Shown piece by piece: positions 1 through 9,941 of a stretch of DNA of 64,000 nucleotides. The DNA comes from Aristolochia californica. Its lineage: Eukaryota > Streptophyta > Magnoliopsida > Piperales > Aristolochiaceae. The stretch spans positions 39,407,357 to 39,471,356 of the forward strand of contig JARWKL010000005.1 in the NCBI GenBank assembly GCA_029961685.1, written 5' to 3'. The position numbers and the translations under genes were made by a program. The notes below the pieces were generated by a model, which saw only the letters and a program-made list of their open reading frames with translations, did no database searches and was not told the DNA's origin. Every line of letters starts with the position of its first letter. The first letter of the stretch is position 1.

Positions 1-366
1 AAAAGAGCAAAGAGAGAGAGAGAGAGAGCTCGGGTAGAGAGGAGGGAAGAGAAAAGAGAGAAAAAGAGTTTAGGCTAGAGAGAAATTCTTCACGAGTTGA
101 GAACTGGAGAGTTTGATTGAACCCTTCACCCAAGACCCCTATTTATACAATTTTTATTACATATTTAGAGATAAGATAGGATCCCTAATATCCCTAATTA
201 CATCAATCATGATTATCCAAATCTACATAAATCAAGGGAAAGATAAATCGATTACATTAATTAAGAAAGATTGTCAAATCTACCAACTCATGTGATAAGG
301 ATGCTAGCTCATGTGATAACTCATCATGCCATCTCACGTGATCATGGTGGGTCCCACCTTGTAACA
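1..366 (-). repeat. 3' LTR of Copia A (partial)
   Basis: Matches 5,990-6,362. It ends in GTAACA at 366 and is followed at once by CTCCCCCTCAAGC, the reverse complement of a polypurine tract, which fixes this as the 3' LTR of a minus-strand element. The GA microsatellite and the sequence CTATTTATA (TATA-like on the minus strand) are LTR features. The outer end lies left of the window. Confidence 0.9.
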
Positions 367-381
367 CTCCCCCTCAAGCTG

Positions 382-3300
382 GGGGTGAGAAAACATCATA
401 AATGCCCAACTTGTTGTAGATGTTGGACAAGATCTTATAGTGATTGGTTTGGTGAGAATGTCTGCAACTTGTCTTTGTGAGGAGATATGTTTGAGAGATA
501 ATATGCCGGCTTGGAATTCTTTTCGTATGAAATGGCAGTCTACATCAATGTGCTTTGTTCTCTCATGGAAGACCGGATTTGAGGTGATATGTATTGCCTC
601 CTAATTATCGCAATGTAGATCTATAGGGGCTTCTTTATAGAATCCTAGTTCAATGAGAAGGGATCTGATTCATATAAATTCACTAACTGTGTGTGCCATG
701 GCCATGTATTCTACTTCTGTACTAGACCTTGCAACTACATTCTGCTTCTTACTTCTTCATAAAACAAAGTTCCCTCCAACCATTGTACAATATCCTGAAG
801 TAGATTTACTGCCGTTCGGCCCAATTTGCACATGAGAACCCTTCTATGTTGAAGTGACCATGGTTCTTATAGAGAAGCCCTCTTCCTAGAATTCCTTTCA
901 AATATCGCAATATTCTTTCTAGTGCTTACCAGTGAGTAAGTTGTGGTTTGTGCATGTATTGACTCACAACACTTACTGCATATGATAATTCCAGCCTTGT
1001 TATACAAAGATAAATGAGTTTCCCCACAAGTCTTTGATATTTTTCGATATCCACATCTTCTCCAGTGCCTGCAAATAATTTTGTATTGGAATCCATAGGG
1101 GTTTCTACTAGTCTACACCCCATCACTCTTGTCTCTTCCAATAGATCAAAGACATACTTCCTTTGAGATAGTATAATCTCATGTTTGGACTGTAGTACTT
1201 CAATACCCAGAAAGTACTTAAATAGTCCAAGATCTTGTCTAGAATTCTTCGCATATCATTTCCTTGGTTTCCTGAATGCCCTCGGGATTACTACCGGTTA
1301 AGACAATATCATCAATATATACGGCTAAAATCACTTTGCCTTTAGGTGTGTCTTTAAGAAATACGAAATGATCTACGGAACATCTGTGAAATCCGGCCCG
1401 TATGAGTGTTTGGCCAAATTTATCAAACCATGCACGAGGAGATTGTTATAGACCATAAAGGGATTTCTTCAATCGACATACCGACTCCCCCTCAACCACA
1501 AATCCAGGTGGTTGTTGCATATAAATTTCTTCCTTTATATCCCCATTGAGAAAAGCATTTTTCACATCAAGTTAATAGACCGACCAGGAAAAATTAACAG
1601 CAAGAGATAATAAAATACGAACCGAGTTCATTTTAGCCACCGAAGAGAATGTTTCCACATAATTGATCTCATAACACTGGGTATAGCCTTTAGCAACGAG
1701 GCAGGCCTTAAGGCGAGCAACTGACCCATCCGGATTGTGTTTAACAGTAAAAACCCACTTACAGGCGACAAGTTTTTTATCTGATGGCAGAGGAACTAGA
1801 GCTCATGTCTGATTCTCATAGAGTGCCTGCATTTCTTCGTCCATGGTTGTCTTCCACCCTGGATGTTTCAAAGCCTCCTGATAGGACTGTGGGACTGAGA
1901 TGGAAGAGATAGACGCAAGAAATTGACAACATGAAGAGAATAAACGATGGTAAGACACAAAATTGGATATGGGGTGAGAATTAGAGGGCTTAGTGCATGT
2001 TTTGGGTTCTTTTCGTATTTCTTCGTCCATTGCTGTCTTCCACCCTAGATGTTTCAAAGCCTCCTGATAGGACTGTGGGACTGAGATGGAAGAGATAGAC
2101 GCAAGAAATTGACAACATGAAGAGGCTAAACGATGGTAAGACACAAAATTGGATATAGGGTGAGAATTAGAGGGCTTAGTGCATGTTTTGGGTTCTTTTC
2201 TTAAGGCAATGGGTTGAGTATCATATTGTGGTCCAAAAGGAACAAGAGAAGATGGACTTACCTTGATGGGATCCGTAAACTCCGCAGGTGTGGTGTCAGT
2301 CAATGCTTCAGGGGATTGAACAGTTTCCGTAGCATGGGGCACAACCGGTCAAGGAGAGGCTGGTACAGAAGAGAGACCTGAAGGAGTATTGTCAGAGTAG
2401 TACAAAGAGTTTTCAAATAGAGTCACATCCCTGGACACAAGTAACCTTTGGAGAGTGGGATTGTAGCAAATATAACTTTTCTATGTGCGAGAGTATCCTA
2501 AGAAGATACACTAGACAAATTTTGTATCAAGTTTATTATGTTGTGGGGAGGTAATATGAATAAAGTATGTACACCCGAAGACTTTCAAGGCAAGCGAAAA
2601 AGGATCACCGTGTGGAAACAATAAGGAATATAGGGATTTATGACCAAGAACGGAAGAGGGTAGCCTATTTATAAGAAAGCATGCAGTAAGGATGGCATGC
2701 GGCCAATAAAAGTATGGGACTTTCATAGTATACAATAAGTTGTTAGATATCTCAAGAAGGTGACAGTTCTTCCGTTCTGCTACATCATTCTGTTGGGGCG
2801 TATAGGCACAAGATATTTGATAGATAATGTCATTCTTTTGACAAAAATAGTAAAGATCTCTGGAAGTATATTATTTGGCATTATCAAACCGAAGTACTTC
2901 GATTTTCTTACCAAATTGAGTGACAATCATAGCATGAAAGGATTTAAATATGAATGGTATTTCAGATCGCTCTTTAAAAAGAAATAGCCATGTGGTACGA
3001 GTAAAATCATCAATAAAGGTAATAAAGTACTTGACTCGGGAAATGTTTGAGACGCTCAAGGGTCCCCATACATCTATGTGGATCAATGAAAAATGAACAA
3101 CAATTTTAAGTTATGGACAAGGTGAGTATGTGGTCCTCTGGTGTTTGCTCAATTGACACACTTCACAATTTAAATTTGATTTATCCTTAAAGGTAGGGAA
3201 AAGAAGATGAAGAGATTGTGCAGATGAATGTCCCAACCGATTGTGCCATAGATTTGTTTCAGTTTCCTTGGTTGAGACGGCATTTATTTGTGGGACGTCC

Positions 3301-4663
3301 AAGCAGTAGAGTCCCCCCTAGTTCATGGCCTCCACCAATCACCTGCTTTGTTATAAGATCCTGGAGCACACAAGAAATGGTTGACAAGGTAATTGAGCAA
3401 TTAAAATATTGTGTTAGCTAACTAACAGATAAAAGATTCAAGGGAAAGGTAGGAACAAAATGAATATCTGTGAGCAGAAGTGATAGTGTAACAGAGGTGG
3501 ATCCTTTCCCGAGAACTTTAGTTTGGGAGTTGTCAGCTATGGTAACAAGTTTATTCGAGAGACAAAGAAAAACTGAGTGGAGTAGATTTTTGTTACCTGT
3601 GCGATGCTCGAAGGCCCCTGAGTCAATTATCCAGGATGAAGAGGAGGAAGTGGCAGAGGACATACCTAAAGCAGTGATGGTAGTAGCAGTTGAGGAGGAA
3701 CTTGGAGGAGAGACCATCAGTGTTTTCATTTTCTGGAATAAGTCACACTCATCATCGGTAAGGGTTTTCTTTTTTGTTGATAGGGTAGATTGGTCCTCCT
3801 TTGTATCACGTATTGAGGCTTGATTAGCCTTAACCCAATCCGGTATGCCATGGATTTTAGAACACTAATCCATAGTGTGGCCATATTTTCTACAATGGGT
3901 GCATTCCCTGCCATCTATTCTGACAAAACCATTCCTCAACCTCTTCCTCATCCTCCTCTATAATTTCTTCCACAACCTCAACCGTGGTTGGTTGATGTTA
4001 CCCTATGCCCGGAGTACATAGCGGATGACACTTTAGTGGTAGAAAGAGAAGAAGAGTATGGAATGCGGAGTAATGTGGCACATACATCATCAAAGGTGGG
4101 AATAGCAGAGGCACTAAGGAGTTGACTTTTAGCAACTTTGAGATATGGATTAATGTTTGCTAGACAAATAGCAGGGGCAAAGGCTTCCTTCTGCTTGTCT
4201 TGGACAGAGACATCGGTGGAGGCAGGCTGAGCTAGCTTCCATTCTTGAATAAGGCCTTCAAAACAAGTCAAATATTCATGGATATTTTCTCCTTGTTTAG
4301 TGTTAAACATTCTTTAGAGAATATCATATGGCCTATGTAAGTTATCAGAGCAAGAGTACAACTTAGCACATGTCTCCCAAATTTGTTTGGCAGTGTCGAG
4401 ATGAATAACATTGTTAAAGACAGATTCTTCCATGTTGTTGATGAGCCAACTAATTACCAAAGTGTCATTTTCTAACCACTTAGCATAAGCACTATCATCT
4501 TCATCAATGGGTGGCCCAAGTTTGGTGAGGTGACCAAGAAGATCCCTTGTTATAAGAACCGTCGAACCGATATGGACCAGCTCAAGAAATTTGATATCCC
4601 TTGCAAGGGTATGATAGCAATCTTGAGAATATCATTCTTGTTACCCATATATTTATCAGCCAT
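382..4663 (-). pseudogene. Copia A gag-pol polyprotein, degenerate
   Basis: Gag starts at the ATG of MADKYMGNKND at 4,663 and runs to about 3,978. A zinc knuckle (CTHCRKYGHTMD) lies near 3,860-3,905. The protease at 3,418-3,729 keeps WIIDSGA. GAG-pre-integrase (LWHNRLGHSSAQ) is at 3,111-3,302, and the integrase core (IHIDVWGPLSV, FIDDFTR) at 2,511-3,110. A variable linker at 1,803-2,342 carries an in-frame duplication. Reverse transcriptase runs from about 1,800 to 926 and keeps VYIDDIVLTG near 1,300. RNase H lies at about 900-470. Several frameshifts and stops separate these blocks, so no full polyprotein can be made. The family protein makes the capsid and enzymes for copying and integrating the element; here it is a relic. 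The whole minus-strand reading is more continuous than any plus-strand frame. Confidence 0.9.
1831..2202 (-). repeat. 186-bp in-frame tandem duplication in the Copia A integrase-RT linker
   Basis: Positions 1,831-2,016 and 2,017-2,202 are near-identical direct copies offset by exactly 186 bp (62 codons). On the minus strand the unit runs from RKEPKTCTKP through SYHRL and SQFLASISSISVPQSY to MDEE. Related Copia C and E carry only one copy at the same place (around 12,614-12,782 in C). The duplication preserves the reading frame. Confidence 0.92.
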
Positions 4664-4685
4664 AAGAGGCAATTCAAGGGTAATA

Positions 4686-4891
4686 TGATAGCGGCTAGCC
4701 AATACAAGAGTGGACGGAACCACTCTAACACCCACCTCGCCCATTCTTGACCACCTCTCACGGGATTCGAACGCGGGACGTGGCGTGCCCAGCTTTGATA
4801 CCATGCAGCGGTTAGCCAATACAACCCAACAGACCGATCTGTTAGGTGCGGAAAGCTACAGCCTACAAGAGTGGACAAAACCACTCTGACA
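4686..4891 (-). mobile_element. TRIM-1: 206-bp terminal-repeat retrotransposon in miniature
   Basis: On the minus strand, a TG...CA terminal repeat at 4,891-4,804 (88 bp) is followed directly by TGGTATCAAAGC, a tRNA-Met primer site with one mismatch from TGGTATCAGAGC. Then come a non-coding spacer, a purine-rich stretch (GGGCGAGGTGGG) and a second TG...CA repeat at 4,730-4,686 (45 bp). Perfect 5-bp duplications TAATA lie at 4,681-4,685 and 4,892-4,896. The short repeat shares both ends with the long one but lacks its middle, consistent with a deletion between two TTGTA motifs. It has no coding capacity, and sits in the leader of Copia A just upstream of gag. Confidence 0.85.
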
Positions 4892-4896
4892 TAATA

Positions 4897-5908
4897 ATGT
4901 ACTCAAATTTGAAGTAGCCTAAGTAAGCTGCTTGGAGATTCAAGACCAGCCAAGGCTAGCTCGGGTAAATGGGAGGAGAACCCAAGCTTATCAAGTCTTT
5001 AGGCAAGAAGGGAACCCTCTTAGGCCAGTCAACTTGCTGGCCAAAAATTTATATAATTAATTCTCTAGTCTTCCTTGTAGAGAATAACAAAAATCAATCA
5101 GTAAGCATGAGATCAAGTAAAGTAAGGTAGCAATTCCGAATTAGATCTTTCCAAGATCATTCCAAAAATATATTTGACTCCAGCTTGGGATAAACCAGTA
5201 TATATTCAGTTCCTCATGAATTAGGCAAGATATAATTGATCAAAAATAAAACAAAATCAGGCCTAATCAAGAAGATATTGTAAGATCTTCAAAAACAGCA
5301 ATCTTGCTTCAAATGGATTCGCGTCAACTAACCATATTTTGTGCTTGATTCCTTTTATGTAAAACACAATATTTGATACTTGATTTTTCAAGAAGAATCA
5401 ACCACCTCGTGGCTCTCAAAAAATTCTCCAAAAAATCACAAAACCGAGTAGAGTTCTTCAAACAACTCAGTTAATGGAGAAACTTAGCCTAGAAGCTAAG
5501 TAATTAGATTTCTGAAATCCAATAGATAAAAAAGCACTCATAATAGGCTCAAGAACAATTTTCTTCATCAGGAAAATCTTGTTCCCACAAAATTACAACC
5601 TTTTATGCAAAAAATCTCAACACAAACTGATTTTCAGCCAAGAACTTGCAAACTGACAAAACTACATTGGTAAACTTCTTCTAATCTGAGATGCATAAAT
5701 TTCAATAATTTCATAAGATGAAGACAACAATAAAATCATCTCTGAACCATCTTCTAAATATTCCAAAACCAAGAGCGTGAAGTAATAATAACAAGAATGA
5801 AAAACTTATCTCACAAACTTCAATCATGTTTCACAAAGAGCCTTCTATGAGTAGCTTTGATTATAACTTCTTAGCGTATTCTTTTGACGTGGGGATCTTA
5901 AATTTGAT
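4897..5908 (-). other. Untranslated leader of Copia A
   Basis: About 1 kb between the primer site and gag. It is AT-rich, without a long reading frame or recognisable domain. A similar-length leader precedes gag in Copia E (26,926-28,008). Confidence 0.7.
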
Positions 5909-5920
5909 GCTCTGATACCA
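5909..5920 (-). other. Primer-binding site of Copia A
   Basis: The plus strand GCTCTGATACCA is the exact reverse complement of TGGTATCAGAGC, complementary to the 3' end of initiator tRNA-Met. It abuts the LTR at 5,921. Confidence 0.93.
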
Positions 5921-6362
5921 CGTTGAATTTAGGACCCCATGATTGAAACCTCGAGCAAGATGAGAGAGGGGGAAGAAAAAGAACAAAGAGAGAGAGAGAG
6001 AGAGAGGTCAGGTAGAAAGGAGAGAAGAGAAAAGAGAGAAAAAGAGTTTAGGCTAGAGAGAGATTCTTTACGAGTTGAAAAGTGGAGAGTTTGATTGAAC
6101 ACTTCAACCAAGAGCCCTATTTATACTATTTTCATTACATATTTAGAGATAAGATAGGATCCTTAATTACATCAATCATGATTATCCAAATCTACATAGA
6201 TCAAGGCAAAATAAATCGATTACATTAATCAAGGAAGATTGCCACATCCTTCAACTCATATGATAAGGATGTCAGCTCATGTGATGACTCATCATGCCAC
6301 CTCACATGATCGTGGTGGGTCCCACCAGCTCGTGTGATCATGGTGGGTCCCACCTTGTAACA
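5921..6362 (-). repeat. 5' LTR of Copia A (442 bp)
   Basis: The left end CGTTGAATTTAGG is a mutated form of the family terminus TGTTGGATTTAGG seen at 11,204. The right end is CTTGTAACA. It carries a GA repeat near 5,990 and CTATTTATA near 6,117 (TATA-like on the minus strand), plus an imperfect duplication of GTGGGTCCCACC near the right end. Confidence 0.88.
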
Positions 6363-6680
6363 TGGGTTAAATCAATTTTGATTGAGTTAGGTTTTCACCT
6401 CACTAAACCTATGGTTATGAAGTATGACAATCAAGTAACATTCTTTATAGAAAGTAATCGAGTTTTTCACGAAAAAACCAAACTCATTGAAGTAGATTGT
6501 CATTTCATCAAAGATGTTGTAATGCAAGGGAAGGTTGTTACAACGTATGTGAAATTATCTAACCAACTTGGTCATATATTTACCAAACCACTTGAAAGGC
6601 ATGAACATTCTTCATACTGTGACAAGTTGGAGGGGCATTATTGTACTTTTGAAACTTTTTCACTTCAGTGTTATATTTAA
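6363..6680 (+). pseudogene. Fragment of an older plus-strand Copia RNase H domain
   Basis: The plus-strand frame reads [38 protein letters not shown] and HIFTKPLERHEH, the C-terminal part of a Copia RNase H. It resembles the intronic Copia near 55,600-55,900 ([27 protein letters not shown]) more than Copia A. Copia A begins exactly where it is cut, so A most likely inserted into this older element, whose 5' part would lie left of the window. Confidence 0.85.
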
Positions 6681-6949
6681 ATAGATAAGACTTGATTTTC
6701 AGCCATAACAGAGTGCTGCTCCAATGCACTCTTTTCTCTCCCTCTTGCCTCTTCTTCTTTTCTCCTTCTTCCTTCACCTACTTCTCTACTTCTTGATGTT
6801 TTTCAAATACTTTAGCAGATTTATCTTTTGGGAGTCAAACACTGCAGTACTGTCCATTATATTAAGACAGAAGCCACTATTCATAAAGATGTGTGATCCT
6901 TCTTGTTGTCATTTGTTCTTGAAAAAGGGTAAATTTCGTTAAGAGGCAC
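6681..6949. other. CT-rich stretch, nothing recognised
   Basis: Pyrimidine-rich on the plus strand around 6,725-6,800. It could be the decayed 3' LTR of the Copia fragment to its left, but I see no matching partner. Confidence 0.3.
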
Positions 6950-7340
6950 AGGCAGAACAGAAAAACAACCTACAAAGCAGGCACTAAGAGGGGCGGACCA
7001 GAACAACGAGAGATTGGCAGTCAACCCCTTCTTTGGCCAGATTATCAGCAAGGCCATTAGCAGACCTGTTGATGTACGACCAATTACCAATAAAATTTCT
7101 TGATAGGTTACCTCCAATGTCTCCATGGAAGCTTGAGAGATGATTTGCACCAACTTATAACAGCCTTGGAGTCACCTTCCACTTGAAGGGGCCTTGGCAA
7201 AGTGATAGCTTATGCCCTTGAAGTACCACGCAGATTTTTGCCATGGTGGAATCACACGAGCAATAAAGCTGCCTCTTAAATGATGCAGCAAATAAGGCAA
7301 GCCTTCCACATGATTTTCCCAAGAATAGGTAGGGCCTTTG
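6950..7340 (-). pseudogene. Plant LINE RNase H-like (RVT_3) fragment
   Basis: The minus strand near 7,110-7,190 reads PLQVEGDSKAVISWCKSS then LKLPWRHWR, the signature of the C-terminal RNase H-like domain of plant non-LTR elements (and of the related stand-alone domain proteins). After a frame change the text continues YINRSANGLADNLAKEGVD at about 7,020-7,080, the conserved R-x-AN-x-LADxLAK tail. The frameshift and stops show decay. I see no reverse transcriptase, so only the 3' end of a LINE or a captured domain is present. Confidence 0.75.
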
Positions 7341-7617
7341 ACCGGGGATTCGAGAATTGCCCAGTCTTGTCAAAATGTCGTTAAATCACCAGTACATTCC
7401 ATCATCTATGACACGATGCAAAGAATTTCAACAGAAGTAAATGTCTTCTGTGTTGACATGGATCATGTGATTCCTTATGAATCAGAAGGTATGCAATTCC
7501 GGTTAAAACTAACATGTTCAACATTAAAACACCAGAGAACCAACAGATCAAGGGGTCCTATTTGAATTATATCAGCAGACGAAGAGGTGGAGAAGGTAAG
7601 AATATGTCAATAAGAGC

Positions 7618-8092
7618 GAAGAAGAAGTAACTCACTCTGTGGTAAGAAGCCGCCTCATAAACAAAAGGCTGGAGTACATTCGAAGAAAGACTTCCACTTG
7701 ATCCATAAGCTCTAATGCTAGGGGCCGCCATGTTCAGCGACGAGACTGAGACACCATAATCCAGTGGCCATTAGCAAATTTAGGAATTTGCATACAATTG
7801 AACACACAAACTCACAAGTTAAAAGTACCTGCTCAAAAGTTGAGAAATACTAAAATAGAAAGGAAAAAAAAATGAAAATTTAGGTTCAACTCCAGAACTG
7901 TTGAAATCGAGATGAAATTAATTGGTTTATGAATACGAACAGCCCACTGGAGAAGCAAAGAGATGCTTGGCCTCAGAGCAAACGGAGTTGGTTTTACAAT
8001 GTAGTAACTGCCTAACTAGAACGAGAGAAAATTAGATAAAGGCGAAATACCTGCAGCTCCTCCAATGGAACTGGCAGCCATGAAAGCAGTAG
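7618..8092 (-). other. Possible 5' exons of an unidentified gene
   Basis: On the minus strand, ATG at about 8,085 opens MAASSIGGAA and reaches a GT donor at about 8,052. An acceptor preceding 7,738 (GGTGTCTCAG) joins in frame to VSSLNMAAPSIRAYGSSGS, then NVLQPFVYEAASYHR, followed by a GTGAGT donor near 7,620. The splice keeps the frame and the Ala/Ser-rich N-terminus would suit an organelle transit peptide. I do not recognise the protein. No convincing third exon appears before the LINE fragment at 7,340, so the locus may be a broken gene. Confidence 0.3.
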
Positions 8093-8159
8093 CGAAAGCA
8101 AAAAAACGCTACAGAAGGAGGACTATCTGGTTTCGAGGGTTAGCCAACAGATCACGGTG

Positions 8160-8779
8160 ACCCGTAACATTGAAATGGAAAATAGCCTAATTCCTCTAAT
8201 ACAGGTGCGAGCGTACACCGCGGTGTACATTCGGGCGGGTGCAGTTCAATTCCGGGTTAAGAGTACCAAAACCTGTCAGGTGGATCTAAAATCTGTTGAC
8301 GTGGCAATCCATCACGGATTCGTAAACTTACATGTATTGTTAGGCTTTATGGATGGCTTTCAAGTCAAAGTTTATGGGTAAACAACGAAAATAATAAATT
8401 AAAAATTATATAAAACCTATGATAATTTGTTGTAACATTTAGTCTATATTATTAAATTAGCTTTTATAAATAAATAATAATTTTTTTATTAAAATTATAT
8501 CATTTTTAAATACACTATGTAAGTAAACCCACGAGTCAAGTTCAAGCAAGGATGAGAAAATATAGTTTTACCCCATATTTGCATTGGCTTTTTTCTCAAA
8601 GGGAAAACTCTATCACAACAAAAATCAAGTTGGGTTGGGTCAGGTTCCTTATTTAACCCAACCCAAGTCCAACCCCACCATGTTGTATGGCTAAGCAATA
8701 CTTGAGACTAGATAACATTCGAATTTTGTATTGGCCACCTTCATAATTGGATCCGGAAGAGAAACCATGATTATAAGGG
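8160..8779. other. Intergenic, AT-rich
   Basis: Mostly AT-rich from 8,380 onward. No reading frame, repeat pair or RNA gene that I can support. Confidence 0.5.
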
Positions 8780-9550
8780 TGTGTTAGTGCCAATAGGAAA
8801 CTATAAGGGTGTGTTATATAGGAAAAATTTTACATTGACCAAAATTTTCTTGTATTCAAGTATTTGTGTCATTTTTGGAAACAAAAAAAAATTTCTTCTT
8901 GATTCTTCTTACTTTTAAGAAACTCTATAAAGGATAAGAAAATAAACTTCTTATAAAGTTGGGTCCAGGGCCAATCCCAAAATGACTAGCCAACTTAGGA
9001 AAGATCTAACTAATAAACTCAAGATATTTCTACTCACTAATCTATGTAGTACTATTCCTTAACACTTTCCCTCACGTGTAGGTCCACTTTTATGGTTCTA
9101 CAAGTGGATAATTTAGGTAGAAGCCCACGTATGTGTACATGTTCTAATATTATATGAAGTTGAGTCCAAGGCTCATACCAAAATGATTAGCCAACTTAAG
9201 AAACCTCTTTTCCAATTAATAAACTCAAGATCTTTGTACTTACTAATCCATGTGAAACTATTCCTTAACACTTCTTACTACTCCAACAGGAAAATAAACC
9301 AAGAAGTATTAAAGTGATTCTTAATCACCTACCTTTTGCTTTTAAGCTTATTTTTTATTATTTATAAAAAAATAATTTATTTATAATGTATATACAAACA
9401 TCATAGCTAATTCTCTCATTGATTCCAATGGTGTCATAAACACAAGAAAACCAATCAAAGGGAATTTTTTTCTGTAAGAAAGTTTTTCAATTAGTCAAAA
9501 GGAAAATGACCTTTCCATCGTTTTGTATTCCTATGGTGGCACAAATAGTT
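8780..9550. mobile_element. MITE-like inverted-repeat element split by TRIM-2
   Basis: The left segment near 8,820-8,890 (ATTTTCTTGTATTCAAG, TGTGTCATTTTTGG) resembles the reverse complement of the right segment near 9,420-9,540 (TTTTCTTGTGTTTATGACACC). This suggests long, diverged terminal inverted repeats around a non-coding core. A related copy lies at about 29,935-30,170. Boundaries and target duplication are not clear. Confidence 0.4.
8952..9270 (-). mobile_element. TRIM-2 copy a (minus strand)
   Basis: Two direct repeats of about 115 bp (8,952-9,064 and about 9,155-9,270) are reverse-complement matches of the LTR of the TRIM at 49,920-50,342. Both end in CTATTCCTTAACA. A decayed primer site (GTTCTAATATTA on the plus strand) sits just left of the right repeat. 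Perfect 5-bp duplications CTTCT flank it at 8,947-8,951 and 9,271-9,275. The interior is about 90 bp and non-coding. Confidence 0.82.
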
Positions 9551-9556
9551 CCTATG

Positions 9557-9941
9557 TGTTGGATTTAGGATCCTATGATAAGGTCCTCCAGCAGAGGTTG
9601 AGGAGGAGGAGAGGAAGAAGAAGAGGAGAAGAAAAGGAGAGGAATAAAGAAGAAAAGAGAGAAAGAGAGAGACGACTAAAGAGAGATGGAACTTGAGAGA
9701 GCTTGGGAGAAGAGAGAAACAATGGACGAATTTGAGAGAAGATGGGAGACTTAATGATATACCCCTTACCTTAAGCCTATATTTTATAGTTTATGAAGGA
9801 AGGTTACAATGACTACAATACCCTTAGGGTTACAAACTTGCAAAAGGAAAAAACATAAGTAGACATACATTATCTTAAGTAATTACACCTATGAGAAAAA
9901 CACTTAATTACCCTTTGTGCCACTTGAGGTGTCTTCCAACA
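9557..9941 (-). repeat. 3' LTR of Copia E (385 bp)
   Basis: Starts TGTTGGATTTAGG and ends GTCTTCCAACA. CTCCCCAACAAGC, the reverse complement of a polypurine tract, follows. It matches 28,021-28,395 through most of its length. Confidence 0.9.

Larger units (their letters stand above)
1..6362 (-). mobile_element. Copia (Ty1) LTR retrotransposon A, left LTR truncated by the window edge
   Basis: Reading on the minus strand, the order is 5' LTR (5,921-6,362), tRNA-Met primer site (5,909-5,920), leader, gag, zinc knuckle, protease, GAG-pre-integrase, integrase, reverse transcriptase, RNase H, polypurine tract (rc of 367-381) and 3' LTR (1-366, outer end outside the window). Integrase before reverse transcriptase is the Copia order. 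The two LTRs match along most of their visible length, including the GA-rich tract and the shared end GTGGGTCCCACCTTGTAACA. The body has scattered stops and frame breaks, so it is not intact. The target duplication cannot be tested because the left end is missing. The right end cuts an older Copia fragment at 6,363. Confidence 0.93.

Noticed and set aside
4740..4790. tRNA B-box-like sequence (GTTCGAATCCCG on the minus strand) suggesting a SINE or tRNA gene
   Set aside because: It lies inside a unit bounded by LTR-like repeats, a primer site and a 5-bp TAATA duplication, with no A box at tRNA spacing, no cloverleaf and no poly-A tail.
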